Source of the DNA: Methylobacterium sp.
GTDB taxonomy: Bacteria > Pseudomonadota > Alphaproteobacteria > Rhizobiales > Beijerinckiaceae
Direction: 5' to 3'
Assembly: GCA_002928875.1 (NCBI GenBank)
Contig: PERO01000006.1
Span: forward strand, 114,142 to 178,141
DNA length: 64,000 nt
Each line of letters begins with the position of its first letter. Positions within the stretch are counted from its first letter, which is position 1. Under the pieces are notes generated by a model, which did not search any database, was not told the DNA's origin, and saw nothing but the letters and a program-made list of their open reading frames with translations. Made by a program: the position numbers and the translations under genes. Below are positions 48,473 to 59,338 of the stretch, in pieces.

Positions 48473-49219
48473 ATGACCTATTGCGTCGGCATCATCAATC
48501 GCGAAGGTCTTCTCATGATCGCCGATACCCGCACCAATGCGGGGCTCGACAATGTCGCGACCTTCCGCAAGCTCCATACGTTCCACGTGCCGGGCGAGAA
48601 GACCTTCGCGCTGGCCACGGCCGGCAATCTCGGTTTCACGCAGAGCGTGATCTCCATCCTCCGGGAGGGCCTCGAACGGGAAGAGGGGCGCGTCGAGCGA
48701 CTCGTCGACCAGGACAGCATGTTCCAGGCCGCGCAGTTCGTGGGCGAGGTCATCCGCCATGTCTACCGCACGGACGGCACCGCCATCGAGCAGCATGGCG
48801 CCTCGCTCGAGGTCTCGATGCTGCTCGGCGGGCAGATCCGCGGCCGCAGCCTGCGGCTGTTCATGCTCTACAAGGCCGGCAACTTCATCGAGGCGACCAC
48901 CGACACCCCCTATCTTCAGATCGGCGAGCACAAATACGGCAAGCCGATCCTCGACCGCGCCGTGACCTTCAACACCGACTTCTACGACGCGCTGAAGCTG
49001 GGCCTCATTTCGATGGATTCCACCATGCGCTCCAATCTCGGTGTCGGGCTGCCCATCGACATCCTGGTGATGCGGCGCGACGCGATCGACCCCGAGGTCG
49101 AGCATCGGATCGAGGCGGGCGAGCCCTATTTCCACGACCTCCGCGAGCGCTGGTCGGCCGCATTGCGCAAGGCCCATAACGACATCCCCACCCCGCCCTA
49201 CGGCCTGAAGCGAGGCTGA
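48473..49219 (+). CDS. Anbu proteasome-like peptidase
   Basis: Ntn-hydrolase of 248 residues of the Anbu family (ancestral beta subunit; relative of HslV and 20S proteasome beta). The start MTYCVGI places Thr2 as the new N-terminal nucleophile after Met removal. [19 protein letters not shown], the family signature, follows. Start ATG at 48473 is preceded by GGGAAG; an earlier GTG frame start would bury the Thr and is rejected. Known Anbu proteins form large open-ring assemblies with little measured activity; no ATPase partner is encoded here. Last gene of the operon, 6 bases before dapE. Confidence 0.93.
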   Translation: MTYCVGIINREGLLMIADTRTNAGLDNVATFRKLHTFHVPGEKTFALATAGNLGFTQSVISILREGLEREEGRVERLVDQDSMFQAAQFVGEVIRHVYRTDGTAIEQHGASLEVSMLLGGQIRGRSLRLFMLYKAGNFIEATTDTPYLQIGEHKYGKPILDRAVTFNTDFYDALKLGLISMDSTMRSNLGVGLPIDILVMRRDAIDPEVEHRIEAGEPYFHDLRERWSAALRKAHNDIPTPPYGLKRG

Positions 49220-49224
49220 ACCCC

Positions 49225-50388
49225 ATGGGTGAAGCTTTGTCCCGCGCCGCCACGCTGACGCGCGATCTTGTGCGCTGCGCATCCGTGACGCCCGAGGAGG
49301 GCGGGGCCCTGGCCCTGCTGGAAGCGGTGCTGAAGCCCTACGGGTTCGAGGTGCATCGGCCGGTCTTTTCGGAGCCGGGCACGCCGGATGTCGAGAACCT
49401 CTACGCCCGGCTCGGCACGGCGGGCCCGGTGCTGATGTTCGCGGGCCATACCGACGTGGTGCCCCCGGGCGAATTCGCGGCCTGGACGCGCGCGCCCTTC
49501 GAGGGCGTGATCGAGGATGGCGTGCTCTGGGGCCGGGGTGCCTGCGACATGAAGGCGGGCGTCGCGGCCGCCATCGCCGCCGTGCTGGATCATCTCGATG
49601 CCGGCGGCGCGGTTCCCGGTTCCGTGGTGTTCCTCATCACCGGCGACGAAGAAGGCCCTGCGGTGAACGGCACGGTGAAGCTGCTCGAATGGGCGAAGGC
49701 GCGCGGCGAAACCTTCGATGGCTGCATCCTCGGCGAGCCCACGAACCCCAACGCCATGGGCGACATGATGAAGATCGGCCGGCGCGGCTCGCTCTCCTTC
49801 GATATCGAGGTGCAGGGCGTGCAGGGCCATGTCGCCTACCAGAATCTCGCGAAGAACCCGATCGACGGGCTTATGCGCCTGATGGCGGCGCTGAAGGCCA
49901 CGCCGCTCGACCATGGCACGCCGCATTTCCTGCCGACAAACCTCGAATTCACGACGATCGAGGTGGGCAACAAGGCCCGCAATGTCATTCCCGGCGCGGC
50001 GCGCGTCGAGGGCAATATCCGCTTCAACGATCTCTGGACGAGCGTCACGCTCGGCGAGGAACTGAAAAGGCGGCTCGCCGGCGTGAATGACGCGCCGGAT
50101 TATCGGCTCGTGCTCCACCCGAGCAATGCGGAAGCCTTCCTCACCGCACCGGGGCCCTTCGTCGATCTCGTCTCGGACGCGGTTGAAGCCGTCACGGGCC
50201 GCAAGCCGGAACTCTCCACCACCGGCGGCACCTCGGATGCGCGCTTCATCCAGAACTATTGCCCGGTGATCGAGTTCGGCGTGGTCGGCCAGACCATGCA
50301 CAAGGTGGACGAGCGCGTGACGCTCGCCGATATCGACACGCTGACGGCGATCTATCGCCGGGCGATGGAGCGCTTTTTCAGGCTCTGA
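49225..50388 (+). CDS. dapE: succinyl-diaminopimelate desuccinylase
   Basis: Zinc metallopeptidase-family enzyme of 387 residues for lysine and peptidoglycan precursor synthesis. Metal and catalytic motifs are [22 protein letters not shown] and ITGDEEGP, followed by [19 protein letters not shown] and the C-terminal [13 protein letters not shown] and GQTMHKVDE. Five bases after the Anbu stop, so it may be co-transcribed with that operon. Ends directly against the convergent rmuC. Confidence 0.94.
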   Translation: MGEALSRAATLTRDLVRCASVTPEEGGALALLEAVLKPYGFEVHRPVFSEPGTPDVENLYARLGTAGPVLMFAGHTDVVPPGEFAAWTRAPFEGVIEDGVLWGRGACDMKAGVAAAIAAVLDHLDAGGAVPGSVVFLITGDEEGPAVNGTVKLLEWAKARGETFDGCILGEPTNPNAMGDMMKIGRRGSLSFDIEVQGVQGHVAYQNLAKNPIDGLMRLMAALKATPLDHGTPHFLPTNLEFTTIEVGNKARNVIPGAARVEGNIRFNDLWTSVTLGEELKRRLAGVNDAPDYRLVLHPSNAEAFLTAPGPFVDLVSDAVEAVTGRKPELSTTGGTSDARFIQNYCPVIEFGVVGQTMHKVDERVTLADIDTLTAIYRRAMERFFRL

Positions 50389-51561
50389 TCAGGCGGGGCG
50401 ACGCAAGGGCACGGCATCGGCCGGGAGTTCCGCCGGCTTCTGCTCGAATTCCAGCGCCTCGATCCGCTCGCCGCGCTTGATGACCTTGTCGGTCGAGGTG
50501 ATGAGCCCGGCCACATCCTCCTGCGATTGGCGGAAATGCGTCTCGAGCTTGCTCGCGCGCTCGCCGATACGGCGCACATCGTCGAGCAATTTGCCCACTT
50601 CCAGCTGGATCGTCCGGGCCTGATCGCGGATCGCGGCGTCGCGGACGATGGCCTGCGCCACCTGCACCGCCATGACCAGCAGCGAGGGCGAGACGATGAG
50701 CACGCGCGCGCGATGCGCCTTCTGCACCAGATCCTCGAACTGCTCGGCGAGATCCGCATAAAGCGCCTCGGAAGGCACGAACATCAGCGCAAGATCCTGG
50801 GTCTGCCCCGGCAGCAGGTATTTCTCGGAAATGTCGCGGATATGGACCTGCAGATCGTTGCGGACGCGCCGCGATGCCGCGAGCCGCGCCTCCTCGCCCT
50901 GCGCCTCGCGCAAGGCGGCGAAGCCCTCGAGCGGGAATTTCGCGTCCACCACCAGCGGCCGATCATCCCCCGGCAGGCGGATGATGCAATCGGGGCGGGC
51001 GCGATTGGGCAGCGTCGGCTGGAATTCGAAGGCGCGCGCGGGCAGCGCATCGCGGATGATCGCCTCCATCCGCCCCTGCCCATAGGCGCCACGGGCCTGC
51101 TTGTTCGCAAGCACATCCTTCAGCGTCAGCATCTCGCTGGCGAGGCCCTGCAGGTTCGCCTGCGCCGAATCGATGACGGCGAGGCGCTCGTTCAGCTTGC
51201 CGAGATGCTCGGCCGCGCGTTCGGCATTTTCGGAGAGGGTGGAATGCACGGTGCCGCGCAGCGAATCGAAGCGGTCGCCGATGGCGCGCGTGAGTTCCGC
51301 CTGCCGCGAGCCGAACACCTCCGCCATGGTCTGCATCCGGCCGGTCATTTCCGCGTGCAGGCGAGTCATGGCCTCGAGCTTGTCATCGAGTTCGCGCTGG
51401 CGCTCGGCAGAGATGGCCTGCGCCTCGGCCTGTTCGCGGCGCGCGCGCATCGCGATCATCAGCAGGCCGACAAGCAGCAGCCCCGCGAGCGCAGCCGCCG
51501 CCGCCAGAGCCTCCGCGAGGGTGATGGCCCGGCCACCGATGATGAGCACGACATCCTGCAT
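50389..51561 (-). CDS. rmuC: DNA recombination protein RmuC
   Basis: Protein of 390 residues with an N-terminal membrane anchor (about 17-38), a long coiled coil (about 42-160) and a nuclease-like domain with [26 protein letters not shown] (Asp...Asp-Ala-Lys pattern) and [24 protein letters not shown]. It limits inversions at short repeats in E. coli. Convergent with dapE with no gap. Confidence 0.92.
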   Translation of the reverse strand: MQDVVLIIGGRAITLAEALAAAAALAGLLLVGLLMIAMRARREQAEAQAISAERQRELDDKLEAMTRLHAEMTGRMQTMAEVFGSRQAELTRAIGDRFDSLRGTVHSTLSENAERAAEHLGKLNERLAVIDSAQANLQGLASEMLTLKDVLANKQARGAYGQGRMEAIIRDALPARAFEFQPTLPNRARPDCIIRLPGDDRPLVVDAKFPLEGFAALREAQGEEARLAASRRVRNDLQVHIRDISEKYLLPGQTQDLALMFVPSEALYADLAEQFEDLVQKAHRARVLIVSPSLLVMAVQVAQAIVRDAAIRDQARTIQLEVGKLLDDVRRIGERASKLETHFRQSQEDVAGLITSTDKVIKRGERIEALEFEQKPAELPADAVPLRRPA

Positions 51562-51689
51562 GGGGCGACGCTAGCACGATTCGAAACCGCGAACAAAGAT
51601 CGAACGAATTGACCCCGTTCGCCGGCTTCGATATGGCTCCGGAAACATCCTTTTTCCGCGCCGAAGCCGATCCCAAAGCATTCATTCCG

Positions 51690-52208
51690 ATGAGCATCCG
51701 CAAACTCGTCATCCTGCCCGACGCGCGCCTGCGCCAGATCTCCGCTCCGCTGACGGGCATGGACAAGGAAAACCGTGCGCTGGTGGATGACATGTTCGCG
51801 ACGATGTACGACGCACCGGGCATCGGGCTCGCGGCCATCCAGGTCGGCGTGCCGAAGCGGATCTTCACACTGGATGTCTCGAAGCGCGACGACACCCGCG
51901 AGCCGATGGTCGTGATCAACCCCGAGATCACCTGGAAATCGGAGGAGATGAACGTCTACGAGGAAGGCTGCCTCTCCATCCCCGAATATTACGAGGCGGT
52001 GGAGCGCCCGGCGAAGGTGCGGCTGAAATATCGCGATATCGATTTCAACGAGCGCGAGATCGAGGCCGACGGCATTCTCGCGACCTGCATCCAGCACGAG
52101 CTGGATCACCTCAACGGCGTGCTGTTCATTGATTACCTCTCGAGGCTGAAGCGCGATCGCGTCATCAAGAAGTTCACCAAGGCCGCGAAGCGGGAGGACG
52201 AGGCGTGA
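51690..52208 (+). CDS. def: peptide deformylase
   Basis: Iron/zinc hydrolase of 172 residues that removes the formyl group from new proteins. All three motifs are visible: [18 protein letters not shown] and HELDHLNG. Start ATG at 51690 gives [14 protein letters not shown]; a longer frame from 51609 adds 27 unlike residues. GTGA overlap with fmt, the usual partner. Confidence 0.95.
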   Translation: MSIRKLVILPDARLRQISAPLTGMDKENRALVDDMFATMYDAPGIGLAAIQVGVPKRIFTLDVSKRDDTREPMVVINPEITWKSEEMNVYEEGCLSIPEYYEAVERPAKVRLKYRDIDFNEREIEADGILATCIQHELDHLNGVLFIDYLSRLKRDRVIKKFTKAAKREDEA

Positions 52209-53125
52209 GCCTGCGCCTCATCTTCATGGGCACGCCGGCTTTCGCGGTGCCCACGCTCACGGAAATCCTCGGGCAGGGGCATGAGGTCGTGGCCTGCTAC
52301 ACCCGCGCGCCGGCGCCGGGCGGGCGGCGCGGGCTCGACCTTGTGAAATCGCCGGTGCATCAGGCGGCGGAACGCTTCGGCATCCCCGTGCTCACGCCGA
52401 AAAGCTTGCGCAATGTGGAAGCGCAGGCGGAATTCGCCGCGTTCGGTGCGGATGCGGCGATCGTCGTGGCCTATGGGCTGATCCTGCCCGTGCCGGTGCT
52501 GGAGGCGGTGCCGCTCGGTTGCCTGAACCTGCACGGCTCGGCGCTCCCCCGCTGGCGCGGCGCCGCGCCGATCCAGCGCGCCATCATGGCCGGCGACCGG
52601 GAAACCGCCGTGATGGTGATGAAGATGGAGGAGGGGCTCGATACCGGCCCGATCGGCATGGCCGAGCGCATCGCGATTTCCTCAGAGATGACCGCCGGTC
52701 AGCTGCATGACCGGATGATGGTGGTGGGCGCGGATCTGATGGTGCGCGCGCTGGCGGCCCTGTCGCGCGGCTCGCTGGGCTTCACGCCCCAGGCAGCGGA
52801 GGGCGTCACCTACGCCGCGAAGATCACCAAGGAGGAATGCCGGATCGACTTCTCGAAGCCGGCTGCGGAGGTGCACAACCACATTCGCGGGCTTTCGCCT
52901 GCGCCGGGCGCGTTCTTCGAGGTGGATGGCCGCCGCGTGAAGGTTCTGCGCGCGACGATCGGCGAGGGCTCCGGCCCGGCCGGCACGGTGATCGGCGAGA
53001 ACCTCATCGCCTGCGGCGCGGGCGCGATCCGCCTGCTCGAGGTGCAGCCGGCCGGCAAGGGCTTGATGAATGCGGCGGATTTCGCGCGCGGCAACGGCTT
53101 GCCGGCTGGCGCGCAGGTCGGCTGA
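52205..53125 (+). CDS. fmt: methionyl-tRNA formyltransferase
   Basis: Enzyme of 306 residues that formylates initiator Met-tRNA. N-terminal [10 protein letters not shown]; the folate-binding and catalytic segment is [20 protein letters not shown] with the conserved His; C-terminal OB domain begins near YAAKITKEE. Starts with GTG overlapping the def stop and shares one base with the truA ATG (TGATG). Confidence 0.95.
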   Translation: MSLRLIFMGTPAFAVPTLTEILGQGHEVVACYTRAPAPGGRRGLDLVKSPVHQAAERFGIPVLTPKSLRNVEAQAEFAAFGADAAIVVAYGLILPVPVLEAVPLGCLNLHGSALPRWRGAAPIQRAIMAGDRETAVMVMKMEEGLDTGPIGMAERIAISSEMTAGQLHDRMMVVGADLMVRALAALSRGSLGFTPQAAEGVTYAAKITKEECRIDFSKPAAEVHNHIRGLSPAPGAFFEVDGRRVKVLRATIGEGSGPAGTVIGENLIACGAGAIRLLEVQPAGKGLMNAADFARGNGLPAGAQVG

Positions 53126-53868
53126 TGCGCCGCTTCAAGCTCGTCATCGAATATGACGGCACGCCCTATCAGGGCTGGCAGAGCCAGGCGGAGGGGCGCG
53201 GCGTGCAGGATGCCGTGGAGCGCGCACTCTGGGCTGTCGAACCCGATGCGCCGCGCCTGAAATGCGCGGGCCGCACCGATGCCGGCGTGCATGCGCTGGG
53301 ACAGGTGAGCCATGTTGATCTGGCGAAACCCTGGACCGACCGCACCCTGCGCGAGGCGCTCAACGCGCATCTCAAGATCGCCGGCGAAGCGGTCAGCGTG
53401 CTCTCGGCCGAGGCCACCGAGGAGCGCTTCGATTGCCGTCTCTGGGCGCGCCGCCGGCATTACCGCTACCGGCTCTTGAACCGCCCCGCCCCCTCCGCGC
53501 TCGACCGGTTGCGGGTCTGGCACATCATCAAGCCGCTCGATGTCGAGGCCATGCACGAGGCCGCGCAATCGATCCTCGGCCAGCACGATTTCACGACCTT
53601 CCGCGCTTCGGCGTGCCAGGCGAAAAGCCCCATCCGCACGCTGGAGGATTTCCGCGTGTTCCGCGCGGGCGAGGAAGTGCAGATCGAGGCAAGTGCCCGC
53701 TCGTTCCTGCACAACCAGGTGCGCTCCATGGTGGGATCGCTGCTGCAGGTCGGGCGCGGGATCTGGCCCGTGAGCCGCATGCGCCAGGCGCTCGACGCGA
53801 AGGATCGCGCGCAATGCGGGCCGGTCGCGCCGGCGCATGGGCTCTATTTCACGAAGGTGGAGTATTGA
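53125..53868 (+). CDS. truA: tRNA pseudouridine(38-40) synthase
   Basis: Enzyme of 247 residues that modifies uridines 38-40 in the anticodon stem. Start FKLVIEYDGTPYQGWQ, catalytic Asp in CAGRTDAGVHALGQVSHVD, and the C-terminal FLHNQVRSMVGSLLQVGRG segment. Third gene of the def-fmt-truA operon, coupled to fmt by a one-base overlap. Confidence 0.95.
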   Translation: MRRFKLVIEYDGTPYQGWQSQAEGRGVQDAVERALWAVEPDAPRLKCAGRTDAGVHALGQVSHVDLAKPWTDRTLREALNAHLKIAGEAVSVLSAEATEERFDCRLWARRRHYRYRLLNRPAPSALDRLRVWHIIKPLDVEAMHEAAQSILGQHDFTTFRASACQAKSPIRTLEDFRVFRAGEEVQIEASARSFLHNQVRSMVGSLLQVGRGIWPVSRMRQALDAKDRAQCGPVAPAHGLYFTKVEY

Positions 53869-53874
53869 GGATGG

Positions 53875-53902
53875 ATCCCCGCTCGCCTTGGGCGTCGGGG
53901 AT
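53875..53902. terminator. two-part hairpin between truA and argB
   Basis: ATCCCCG...CGGGGAT outer stem of 7 bp enclosing CGCC-TTG-GGCG. Begins six bases after the truA stop; argB ends from the other side at 53959. Probable shared terminator; no T-tract. Confidence 0.5.
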
Positions 53903-53958
53903 GCCACGCTCACCCTGTCCTTCCCGACGCGCTGCACGCGCGGGCGGGAATCACTACC

Positions 53959-54849
53959 TCACGGCACGATCAGCGTGCCGGCACCATGCTCGGTGAGTAG
54001 CTCGAGCAGCACGGCATGCGGCACCTTGCCATCGAGGATCACCACGCCCTCGACGCCCTGTTCGATGGCGTAGATGCAGGTCTCGATCTTCGGGATCATG
54101 CCGCCCGAGACCGTGCCATCGGCGATCAATTCGCGGCACTGGTCCACCGTCAGGCGCGGGATCAGGGTCTTGTTCTTGTCGAGCACGCCCGGCACGTCGG
54201 TGAGCAGCAGCAGGCGCTTCGCCTTCATCGCGCCGGCGATCGCGCCCGCGAAGGTGTCGGCGTTGACATTGTAGGTATGCCCATCCTCGCCGATGGCCAC
54301 GGGCGCGAGAACCGGAATCAGCTCGGCCTTCAGCGCCGCATCGAGCACCGAGCGATCCACCTTCTGCGGGTCGCCGACGAAGCCGAGATCGATTTCCTTC
54401 TCGATGCTGGAATCGGGGTCACGCACGGTGCGGGTCAGCTTCTTCGCCGTCACCATGTTACCGTCCTTGCCGCAGAGGCCGATGGCCTTGCCGCCTTCCG
54501 CCGAGAGCCAGCCGACGATCTGCTTGTTGATGGAGCCGGCGAGCACCATCTCGACGATCTCCACCGTCGCGGCATCGGTGACGCGCAGGCCACCCTGGAA
54601 TTCGCTCTTGATGCCGAGCTTGTCGAGCATCTTGCCGATCTGCGGCCCGCCGCCATGCACCACGATGGGCTTCACGCCCTGCAATTCGAGCAGCACCACA
54701 TCCTCGGCGAAATCCTCCGCCGCGGCCTTGTTGCCCATGGCGTGGCCGCCATACTTGATCACGATCACTTCCTGATCGTAGCGCTGCATGAAGGGCAGCG
54801 CCTCGGCGATCACCTCGGCGCGGGTGTGGACATCGGGAAGCTTGGTCAT
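53959..54849 (-). CDS. argB: acetylglutamate kinase
   Basis: Amino-acid kinase of 296 residues, second step of arginine synthesis. [10 protein letters not shown] with catalytic Lys, [31 protein letters not shown] (substrate site), LTDVPGVLD and [10 protein letters not shown]. The longer N-terminal helix ([13 protein letters not shown]) is of the arginine-inhibited hexameric type. Lies near the engB-yidC block as in many alphaproteobacteria. Confidence 0.95.
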   Translation of the reverse strand: MTKLPDVHTRAEVIAEALPFMQRYDQEVIVIKYGGHAMGNKAAAEDFAEDVVLLELQGVKPIVVHGGGPQIGKMLDKLGIKSEFQGGLRVTDAATVEIVEMVLAGSINKQIVGWLSAEGGKAIGLCGKDGNMVTAKKLTRTVRDPDSSIEKEIDLGFVGDPQKVDRSVLDAALKAELIPVLAPVAIGEDGHTYNVNADTFAGAIAGAMKAKRLLLLTDVPGVLDKNKTLIPRLTVDQCRELIADGTVSGGMIPKIETCIYAIEQGVEGVVILDGKVPHAVLLELLTEHGAGTLIVP

Positions 54850-54923
54850 GGCAGGCCCTTCGCGCGGAACAAAAGCTCCGCCGTCTTAGCGGAAAGCACG
54901 GGAAGCTCAATCACCAAGCGCGA

Positions 54924-55295
54924 TCAGCGGTCGCGGTTTTTCTCGCCCGTGAAGGCACTCCCGGCGAGCACGAGCCAGGCGAGGATCAACGTGCCGCCAC
55001 CGAGGGGTGCGGCCATCCGGAAGAGCGGCTGGCCCACCAGCGCCCGCAGCGCGAGATCGCCCGAAAACAGCGCAAGACCGAGCAGAAACAGCGCGAGCAC
55101 GAGGGCTCCCGCCCGCGCACCGACGAGACTGGAACGGACCAGTGCCGCCAGCGCCAGCAGCAGGGGGGCATGGAACAGCAGGAACTCTGCGGCGATCGCG
55201 AGGTTCTCGCCGCCGCCATGGCTCGCACGCGCCGAGGCCGCGACGCCCAGCGCACCCACGAGGCCGCCCGCGAGGATGGCCAGCCGTTCGATCAT
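54924..55295 (-). CDS. DUF423 family membrane protein
   Basis: Protein of 123 residues with four membrane segments. The start [27 protein letters not shown] and the LFRMAAPLGGGTLILAWLVLA end fit the DUF423 (YgdD-like) family of unknown function. ATG at 55293-55295 overlaps the engB stop (ATGA), so translation is coupled. Confidence 0.83.
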   Translation of the reverse strand: MIERLAILAGGLVGALGVAASARASHGGGENLAIAAEFLLFHAPLLLALAALVRSSLVGARAGALVLALFLLGLALFSGDLALRALVGQPLFRMAAPLGGGTLILAWLVLAGSAFTGEKNRDR

Positions 55296-55957
55296 GCCCA
55301 CACCCATTCCGGCAGCGCACCGCGCTCCGCAAGGAGAAAGGCGATCGCGGCGCGGAGTTCCGGAATCCCCTGCCCGGTTTTCGAGGATGTGAGGATCACG
55401 TCGGGATGCGCCGCGGGATGGCGCGCGATCTTCGCGGAGATCGCGGCCGTCACGGCATCCGCCTGCTTGGCCGTGAGTTCATCGGCCTTGGTCAGGATCA
55501 CCTGGAACGGCACCGCAGCCGTGCGCAAAGTGTCGAGCACGGGGTCATCCGTGGGTTTCAGCCCGTGGCGGGCATCGATCAGCAGCAGCACGCGCGCGAG
55601 TTCGACGCGGCCACGCAGGTAATCGTGGATCATGCCGGTCCACGCGGAAACCTTCTCCTTGCCCACCGCCGCGAAGCCATAGCCCGGCATGTCGATGAAG
55701 GAGAAGGCGCCCGACACATCGAAGAAGTTGAGCTGCTGCGTGCGCCCCGGCGTGTGCGAGGTACGCGCGAGCGAATTGCGCCCGGTCAGCGCGTTGATGA
55801 GCGAGGATTTGCCCACATTCGAGCGGCCGGCAAAGGCGATCTCGATCCCGCGCGGGGGCGGCAGATCGGTCGCCTTCGCCGCCGCCCAGTAGAATTCGGG
55901 CTCGCGGGCGAAGAGGCGCCGTCCGGCTTCGGTGTAATCGGGCTTCTGGTCGCTCAT
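55292..55957 (-). CDS. engB: ribosome biogenesis GTPase EngB (YsxC/YihA)
   Basis: GTPase of 221 residues needed for 50S assembly. G1 [10 protein letters not shown]2 region [16 protein letters not shown]3 DMPGYGFA, G4 LTKADEL and G5 TSSKTGQG are all visible. ATG at 55955-55957 overlaps the end of the acetyltransferase gene (ATGA). Usually follows yidC directly; here an acetyltransferase gene lies between. Confidence 0.95.
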   Translation of the reverse strand: MSDQKPDYTEAGRRLFAREPEFYWAAAKATDLPPPRGIEIAFAGRSNVGKSSLINALTGRNSLARTSHTPGRTQQLNFFDVSGAFSFIDMPGYGFAAVGKEKVSAWTGMIHDYLRGRVELARVLLLIDARHGLKPTDDPVLDTLRTAAVPFQVILTKADELTAKQADAVTAAISAKIARHPAAHPDVILTSSKTGQGIPELRAAIAFLLAERGALPEWVWA

Positions 55958-56604
55958 GCGCCTTGCACCTTCCGCGCGGCCAACTCGAGGCGCTCGATAT
56001 CCGAGGCGCGCAGGGCCGCGACATGTTCCATGATGGCCTCCACCGGCCAATCCCACCAGCGGATGGCCTGGAGACGGGCAATCACATCGTCCGGAAACCG
56101 CTTGCGGATGAGGCGCGCCGGATTGCCCGCGACGATCGCGTAAGCCGGCACATCAGAGCCCACCACGGCATGCGCACCGATGATAGCGCCGTCGCCGATC
56201 GTCACGCCCGGCATGATCACCGCCTCGCGGCCGATCCAGACATCGTTGCCGATCACCGTGTCGCCGCGCGGCGGGTCGCCCTCGGCACCGACGGGCTCGC
56301 CCGGCACAAAGCCGAGCGTGCCGAAGGGAAAGGTCGAGAACCCGGTCATGGGGTGGTTCGCGCCGTTCATGATGAATTGCGCGCCCTGCGCGATCGCCAC
56401 GAACTTGCCGATGATCAGCCGGTCGCCGACGAAATCGAAGTGGTAGCGCACGCAGCGGGCCTCGAAATGCTCGGGGCCGCGCGAGTCGTCATAATACGAG
56501 AAGTCACCCACCTCGATGCGGGGATTGGTGACTACGGCCTTGAGATAGGCCGTGCCGCCCCAACCCGGCACGGGGCGGCGCGACAGCGGATCGGGGCGGT
56601 TCAT
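55954..56604 (-). CDS. CatB-like xenobiotic/antibiotic acetyltransferase family protein
   Basis: Left-handed beta-helix acetyltransferase of 216 residues. Typical are [29 protein letters not shown] with the catalytic His, the hexapeptide repeats [30 protein letters not shown], and [12 protein letters not shown]. Members include chloramphenicol and streptogramin acetyltransferases, but many chromosomal relatives have unknown acceptors, so resistance should not be assumed. Lies 19 bases after yidC and overlaps engB by four. Confidence 0.88.
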   Translation of the reverse strand: MNRPDPLSRRPVPGWGGTAYLKAVVTNPRIEVGDFSYYDDSRGPEHFEARCVRYHFDFVGDRLIIGKFVAIAQGAQFIMNGANHPMTGFSTFPFGTLGFVPGEPVGAEGDPPRGDTVIGNDVWIGREAVIMPGVTIGDGAIIGAHAVVGSDVPAYAIVAGNPARLIRKRFPDDVIARLQAIRWWDWPVEAIMEHVAALRASDIERLELAARKVQGA

Positions 56605-56623
56605 GCGCGTCTCCGTTCCGCCC

Positions 56624-58441
56624 TCACCCCCGCCGAAACGTGCTCTTCAGGTTGTCCCACAGCTCCACCTTGGTGCCCAGCTTCTTCATGATCGCGTATT
56701 GCTGGAGCACGGAGAGCAGGTTGTTCCAGGCCCAGTAGATCACGAGGCCGGCCGGGAACGAGGCCAGCATGAAGGTGAAGAGCAGCGGCATCCAGGCGAA
56801 GACAGCCTTCTGGATGGGGTCCGTCGGCTCGGGGTTCATCTTCATCTGCACCCACATCGTGATGCCCATGATGATGGGCCAGATGCCGAGCATCAGGAAC
56901 GGGCCGAAGATCGGCACCGCGCCGGGATTGTAGGGCAGCAGCCCGAACAGGTTGAAGATCGAGGTCGGATCGGGCGCCGCGAGGTCGCGGATCCAGCCGA
57001 AGAACGGCGCATGCCGCATCTCGATGGTGACGAACAGCACCTTGTAGAGCGCGAAGAAGATGGGGATCTGCACCAGCACCGGCAGGCAGCCCGCCAGTGG
57101 GTTGATCTTCTCCTTTTTGTAGAGCTCCATCATCGCCTGCTGCTGCTTCATCTTGTCGTCGGCATAGCGGTCGCGGATGGCGAGCATTTCCGGCTGCACA
57201 TGCTTCATGCGCGCCATGCTCTCGTAGGATTTGTTCGCGAGCGGGAAGAGCGCGAGCTTGATGAGCACGGTGACGATGAGGATCGTGACGCCGAAATTGC
57301 CGACGAGGTGGAACACCCAGTCCATCAGCTTGAAGAGCGGCTTGGTGATGAAATAGAACCAGCCCCAATCGACCATCTTGTCGAAGCTGCGCGCCTTCAG
57401 CGCATCCTGATAGCCGTCGATGACGTTCACTTCCTTGGCACCGGCGAAGAGCCGCATGGTGGAGGCGAGTTCCGCACCCGGCGCGACCGTCGTCGCCTCG
57501 TTGATGGCGGCCGTCTCGTAGACGGTGTTGGGGCCCGTGCCGCTCGCACCGAACGCGGCCGAGAACGCCTTGTCCTGCGCGGGGATGAGCGCCGAGGCCC
57601 AGTATTTCTCGGTGATGCCCAGCCAGCCGCCGGCATTCTTCGTGAACGTCTTGGTCTTCGCCTTCACCGCATCCGCGAAGGACATTTCCTGCAACTGGTC
57701 ATCGAGGAAGCCGATCAGGCCCTCATGCAGGATGTAGAAGCCCAAAACGGTCGGCGTGCCGTGGCGCGAGATCCGCCCGTAGCCCGAGAGCGCGACCGGA
57801 TTGCTGCCGGTGTTCTTCACGCTGTCGGTGACGGTGAAGAGGTACTTGTCGTCCATCCCGATCACGCGGGTGAAGGTCAGGCCCTGGCCATTCTCCCAAG
57901 TGAGAGTCACCGTGCCGCCGGGGCGGAGCGTCTCGGCATTGGCCTGCCAGCGCGTCTCCGGGCCGGGAACCACGGCATTCTGCCCTGCGGCGGGCAGCCA
58001 GCCGAAATCGGCGAAATAGGCATCCTGCGCCCCGAGGGGGGCGAAAAGCACGATGTTCGGGCTGCCGCGTTCCACCGTCTCGCGGTAGCGCACGAGGCTG
58101 AGATCGTCGATCCGGCCGCCGATCAGCGCGATCGAGCCACTGAGCGACGGCGATTCGATCCTGACGCGCGGGGAAAGCGCCAGCGCCTGCGTGCGCGGCA
58201 GCTTCGCCGTGGCCGAGACCGTGGAACCCGGCGCGGCGGTGGTCGGAGCGGGGGCTGTGCCGCCCGGCGCGGGGGGCTGGAGCACGGTCGATCCGGGCTG
58301 GCCGGGAGCGGTCTGCGTCTGCGCCTGCTGCTGGCGCTGCTGCTCCAGTTTCGGCATGCCGAAGAAGTAGTTCCAGCCGACCATGACGATCACCGACAGG
58401 GTGATCGCGAGGAGCAGGTTCCTGTTGTCGTCGGATTTCAT
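56624..58441 (-). CDS. yidC: membrane protein insertase YidC
   Basis: Insertase of 605 residues. N-terminal membrane anchor ([19 protein letters not shown]), Pro/Gln-rich linker, large periplasmic beta domain (about 95-340), then the conserved five-helix core with [45 protein letters not shown] and [17 protein letters not shown]. Start ATG 58439-58441 gives MKSDDNRN, typical of the family. Follows rnpA with a 145-base gap that lacks a yidD gene. Confidence 0.95.
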   Translation of the reverse strand: MKSDDNRNLLLAITLSVIVMVGWNYFFGMPKLEQQRQQQAQTQTAPGQPGSTVLQPPAPGGTAPAPTTAAPGSTVSATAKLPRTQALALSPRVRIESPSLSGSIALIGGRIDDLSLVRYRETVERGSPNIVLFAPLGAQDAYFADFGWLPAAGQNAVVPGPETRWQANAETLRPGGTVTLTWENGQGLTFTRVIGMDDKYLFTVTDSVKNTGSNPVALSGYGRISRHGTPTVLGFYILHEGLIGFLDDQLQEMSFADAVKAKTKTFTKNAGGWLGITEKYWASALIPAQDKAFSAAFGASGTGPNTVYETAAINEATTVAPGAELASTMRLFAGAKEVNVIDGYQDALKARSFDKMVDWGWFYFITKPLFKLMDWVFHLVGNFGVTILIVTVLIKLALFPLANKSYESMARMKHVQPEMLAIRDRYADDKMKQQQAMMELYKKEKINPLAGCLPVLVQIPIFFALYKVLFVTIEMRHAPFFGWIRDLAAPDPTSIFNLFGLLPYNPGAVPIFGPFLMLGIWPIIMGITMWVQMKMNPEPTDPIQKAVFAWMPLLFTFMLASFPAGLVIYWAWNNLLSVLQQYAIMKKLGTKVELWDNLKSTFRRG

Positions 58442-58586
58442 CGATCCCGTTCCGTGTCGCCCCGCGGGGCAAGGCGCCATGCTCACCGCTCCATCGGGAG
58501 CGGAACAGGCGCCGAAGCTCGAATTGCGCTGGCCTTCTATGCCGGATGCCCCGCCTTGCCAAGCAGGCCGATGCCGCTTCCGCCGA

Positions 58587-59027
58587 TTATGACGGCGCTT
58601 TCGTGCGTGGCATCTGCCCGCCGCCGCCCGCCAGCCGGCCCATCGCGCCGAAAAGCGCTTCGGCCAGGGTCTCGAACGGCACCGTCAGGGCTTCCCGCCG
58701 TCCGATCAACACGAAATCGCCGCCGATTTCGCCAAGGCGGGGACCGATGCGACGCACCGCCTCGCGCAGGCGCCGGCGGATGCGATTGCGTTCGGGCGCG
58801 TTGCCGGTCTTCTTCGTCACCGTGAAACCGAAGCGCAGCGGCAGCGCGCCATCCGCCTTGCGATGCTGCAGGGTGAAGCCCGGCCCGTGCGCGCGCTTGC
58901 CCGTGGCGGCCGCCAGGAATTCGCTGCGCTGCCGCAGGACGACAAAACGAAACGAGGGCCGAGGGCCCGGAGCCCCGCCCTCGTTCAACAATGCCGGATT
59001 GTTCGCCACGCACGGAAGACCGGGCAT
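58587..59027 (-). CDS. rnpA: ribonuclease P protein component
   Basis: Protein subunit of RNase P. The core has RQRSEFLAAATGKRAHGPGF, the RNR motif region APERNRIRRRLREAVRRIG and DFVLIGRREAL. With the ATG at 59027 it is 146 residues, with about 32 extra residues before the core; a TTG at 58988 or 58991 would give a more usual length. Fifteen bases after rpmH, in the conserved rpmH-rnpA order. Confidence 0.9.
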   Translation of the reverse strand: MPGLPCVANNPALLNEGGAPGPRPSFRFVVLRQRSEFLAAATGKRAHGPGFTLQHRKADGALPLRFGFTVTKKTGNAPERNRIRRRLREAVRRIGPRLGEIGGDFVLIGRREALTVPFETLAEALFGAMGRLAGGGGQMPRTKAPS

Positions 59028-59041
59028 CGCCCGGCCCGATG

Positions 59042-59176
59042 TCAGGCCGAGAGCTTCTTGCGGCCCTGGCGACGACGGTTCGCGATGACCTTGCGGCCAC
59101 CCACGGTCGCCATGCGGGCGCGGAAGCCGTGGCGGCGTTTGCGAACGAGCTTGCTCGGCTGATAGGTGCGCTTCAT
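59042..59176 (-). CDS. rpmH: 50S ribosomal protein L34
   Basis: Full 44-residue L34: [18 protein letters not shown] at the start, then [11 protein letters not shown] and [14 protein letters not shown] at 59174-59176. Heads the rpmH-rnpA-yidC block. Its leader has a promoter at 59310-59338 and a terminator-like hairpin at 59256-59278. Confidence 0.97.
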   Translation of the reverse strand: MKRTYQPSKLVRKRRHGFRARMATVGGRKVIANRRRQGRKKLSA

Positions 59177-59255
59177 CGGCGTCATCCTGCGAAAAAAGTT
59201 GCATGTCTTCCGCGCGGTCGCCGGCTGCTCGAGGCGCGCGAGGCGCCTTCGGAAC

Positions 59256-59278
59256 AAAAACGCGCCCCGAAAGGCGCG
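59256..59278 (-). terminator. terminator-like hairpin in the rpmH leader
   Basis: On the minus strand CGCGCC-TTTCGG-GGCGCG followed by five T residues, about 80 bases upstream of rpmH and downstream of its promoter. A second hairpin, GGCGC-CTCGC-GCGCC, follows (59235-59249) and shares sequence, so alternative pairing is possible. Candidate attenuator. Confidence 0.6.
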
Positions 59279-59309
59279 GCCTGCCACCCGCAGCGGCAAA
59301 TCGAACGCG

Positions 59310-59338
59310 CTTAAACGTGAGGCTCGACCAAATGTCAA
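59310..59338 (-). promoter_or_regulatory. sigma70-type promoter of rpmH
   Basis: Minus strand TTGACA (59333-59338), 17-base spacer, TTTAAG (59310-59315). Full match to the -35 consensus; gives a leader of about 125 bases before rpmH. Confidence 0.75.
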
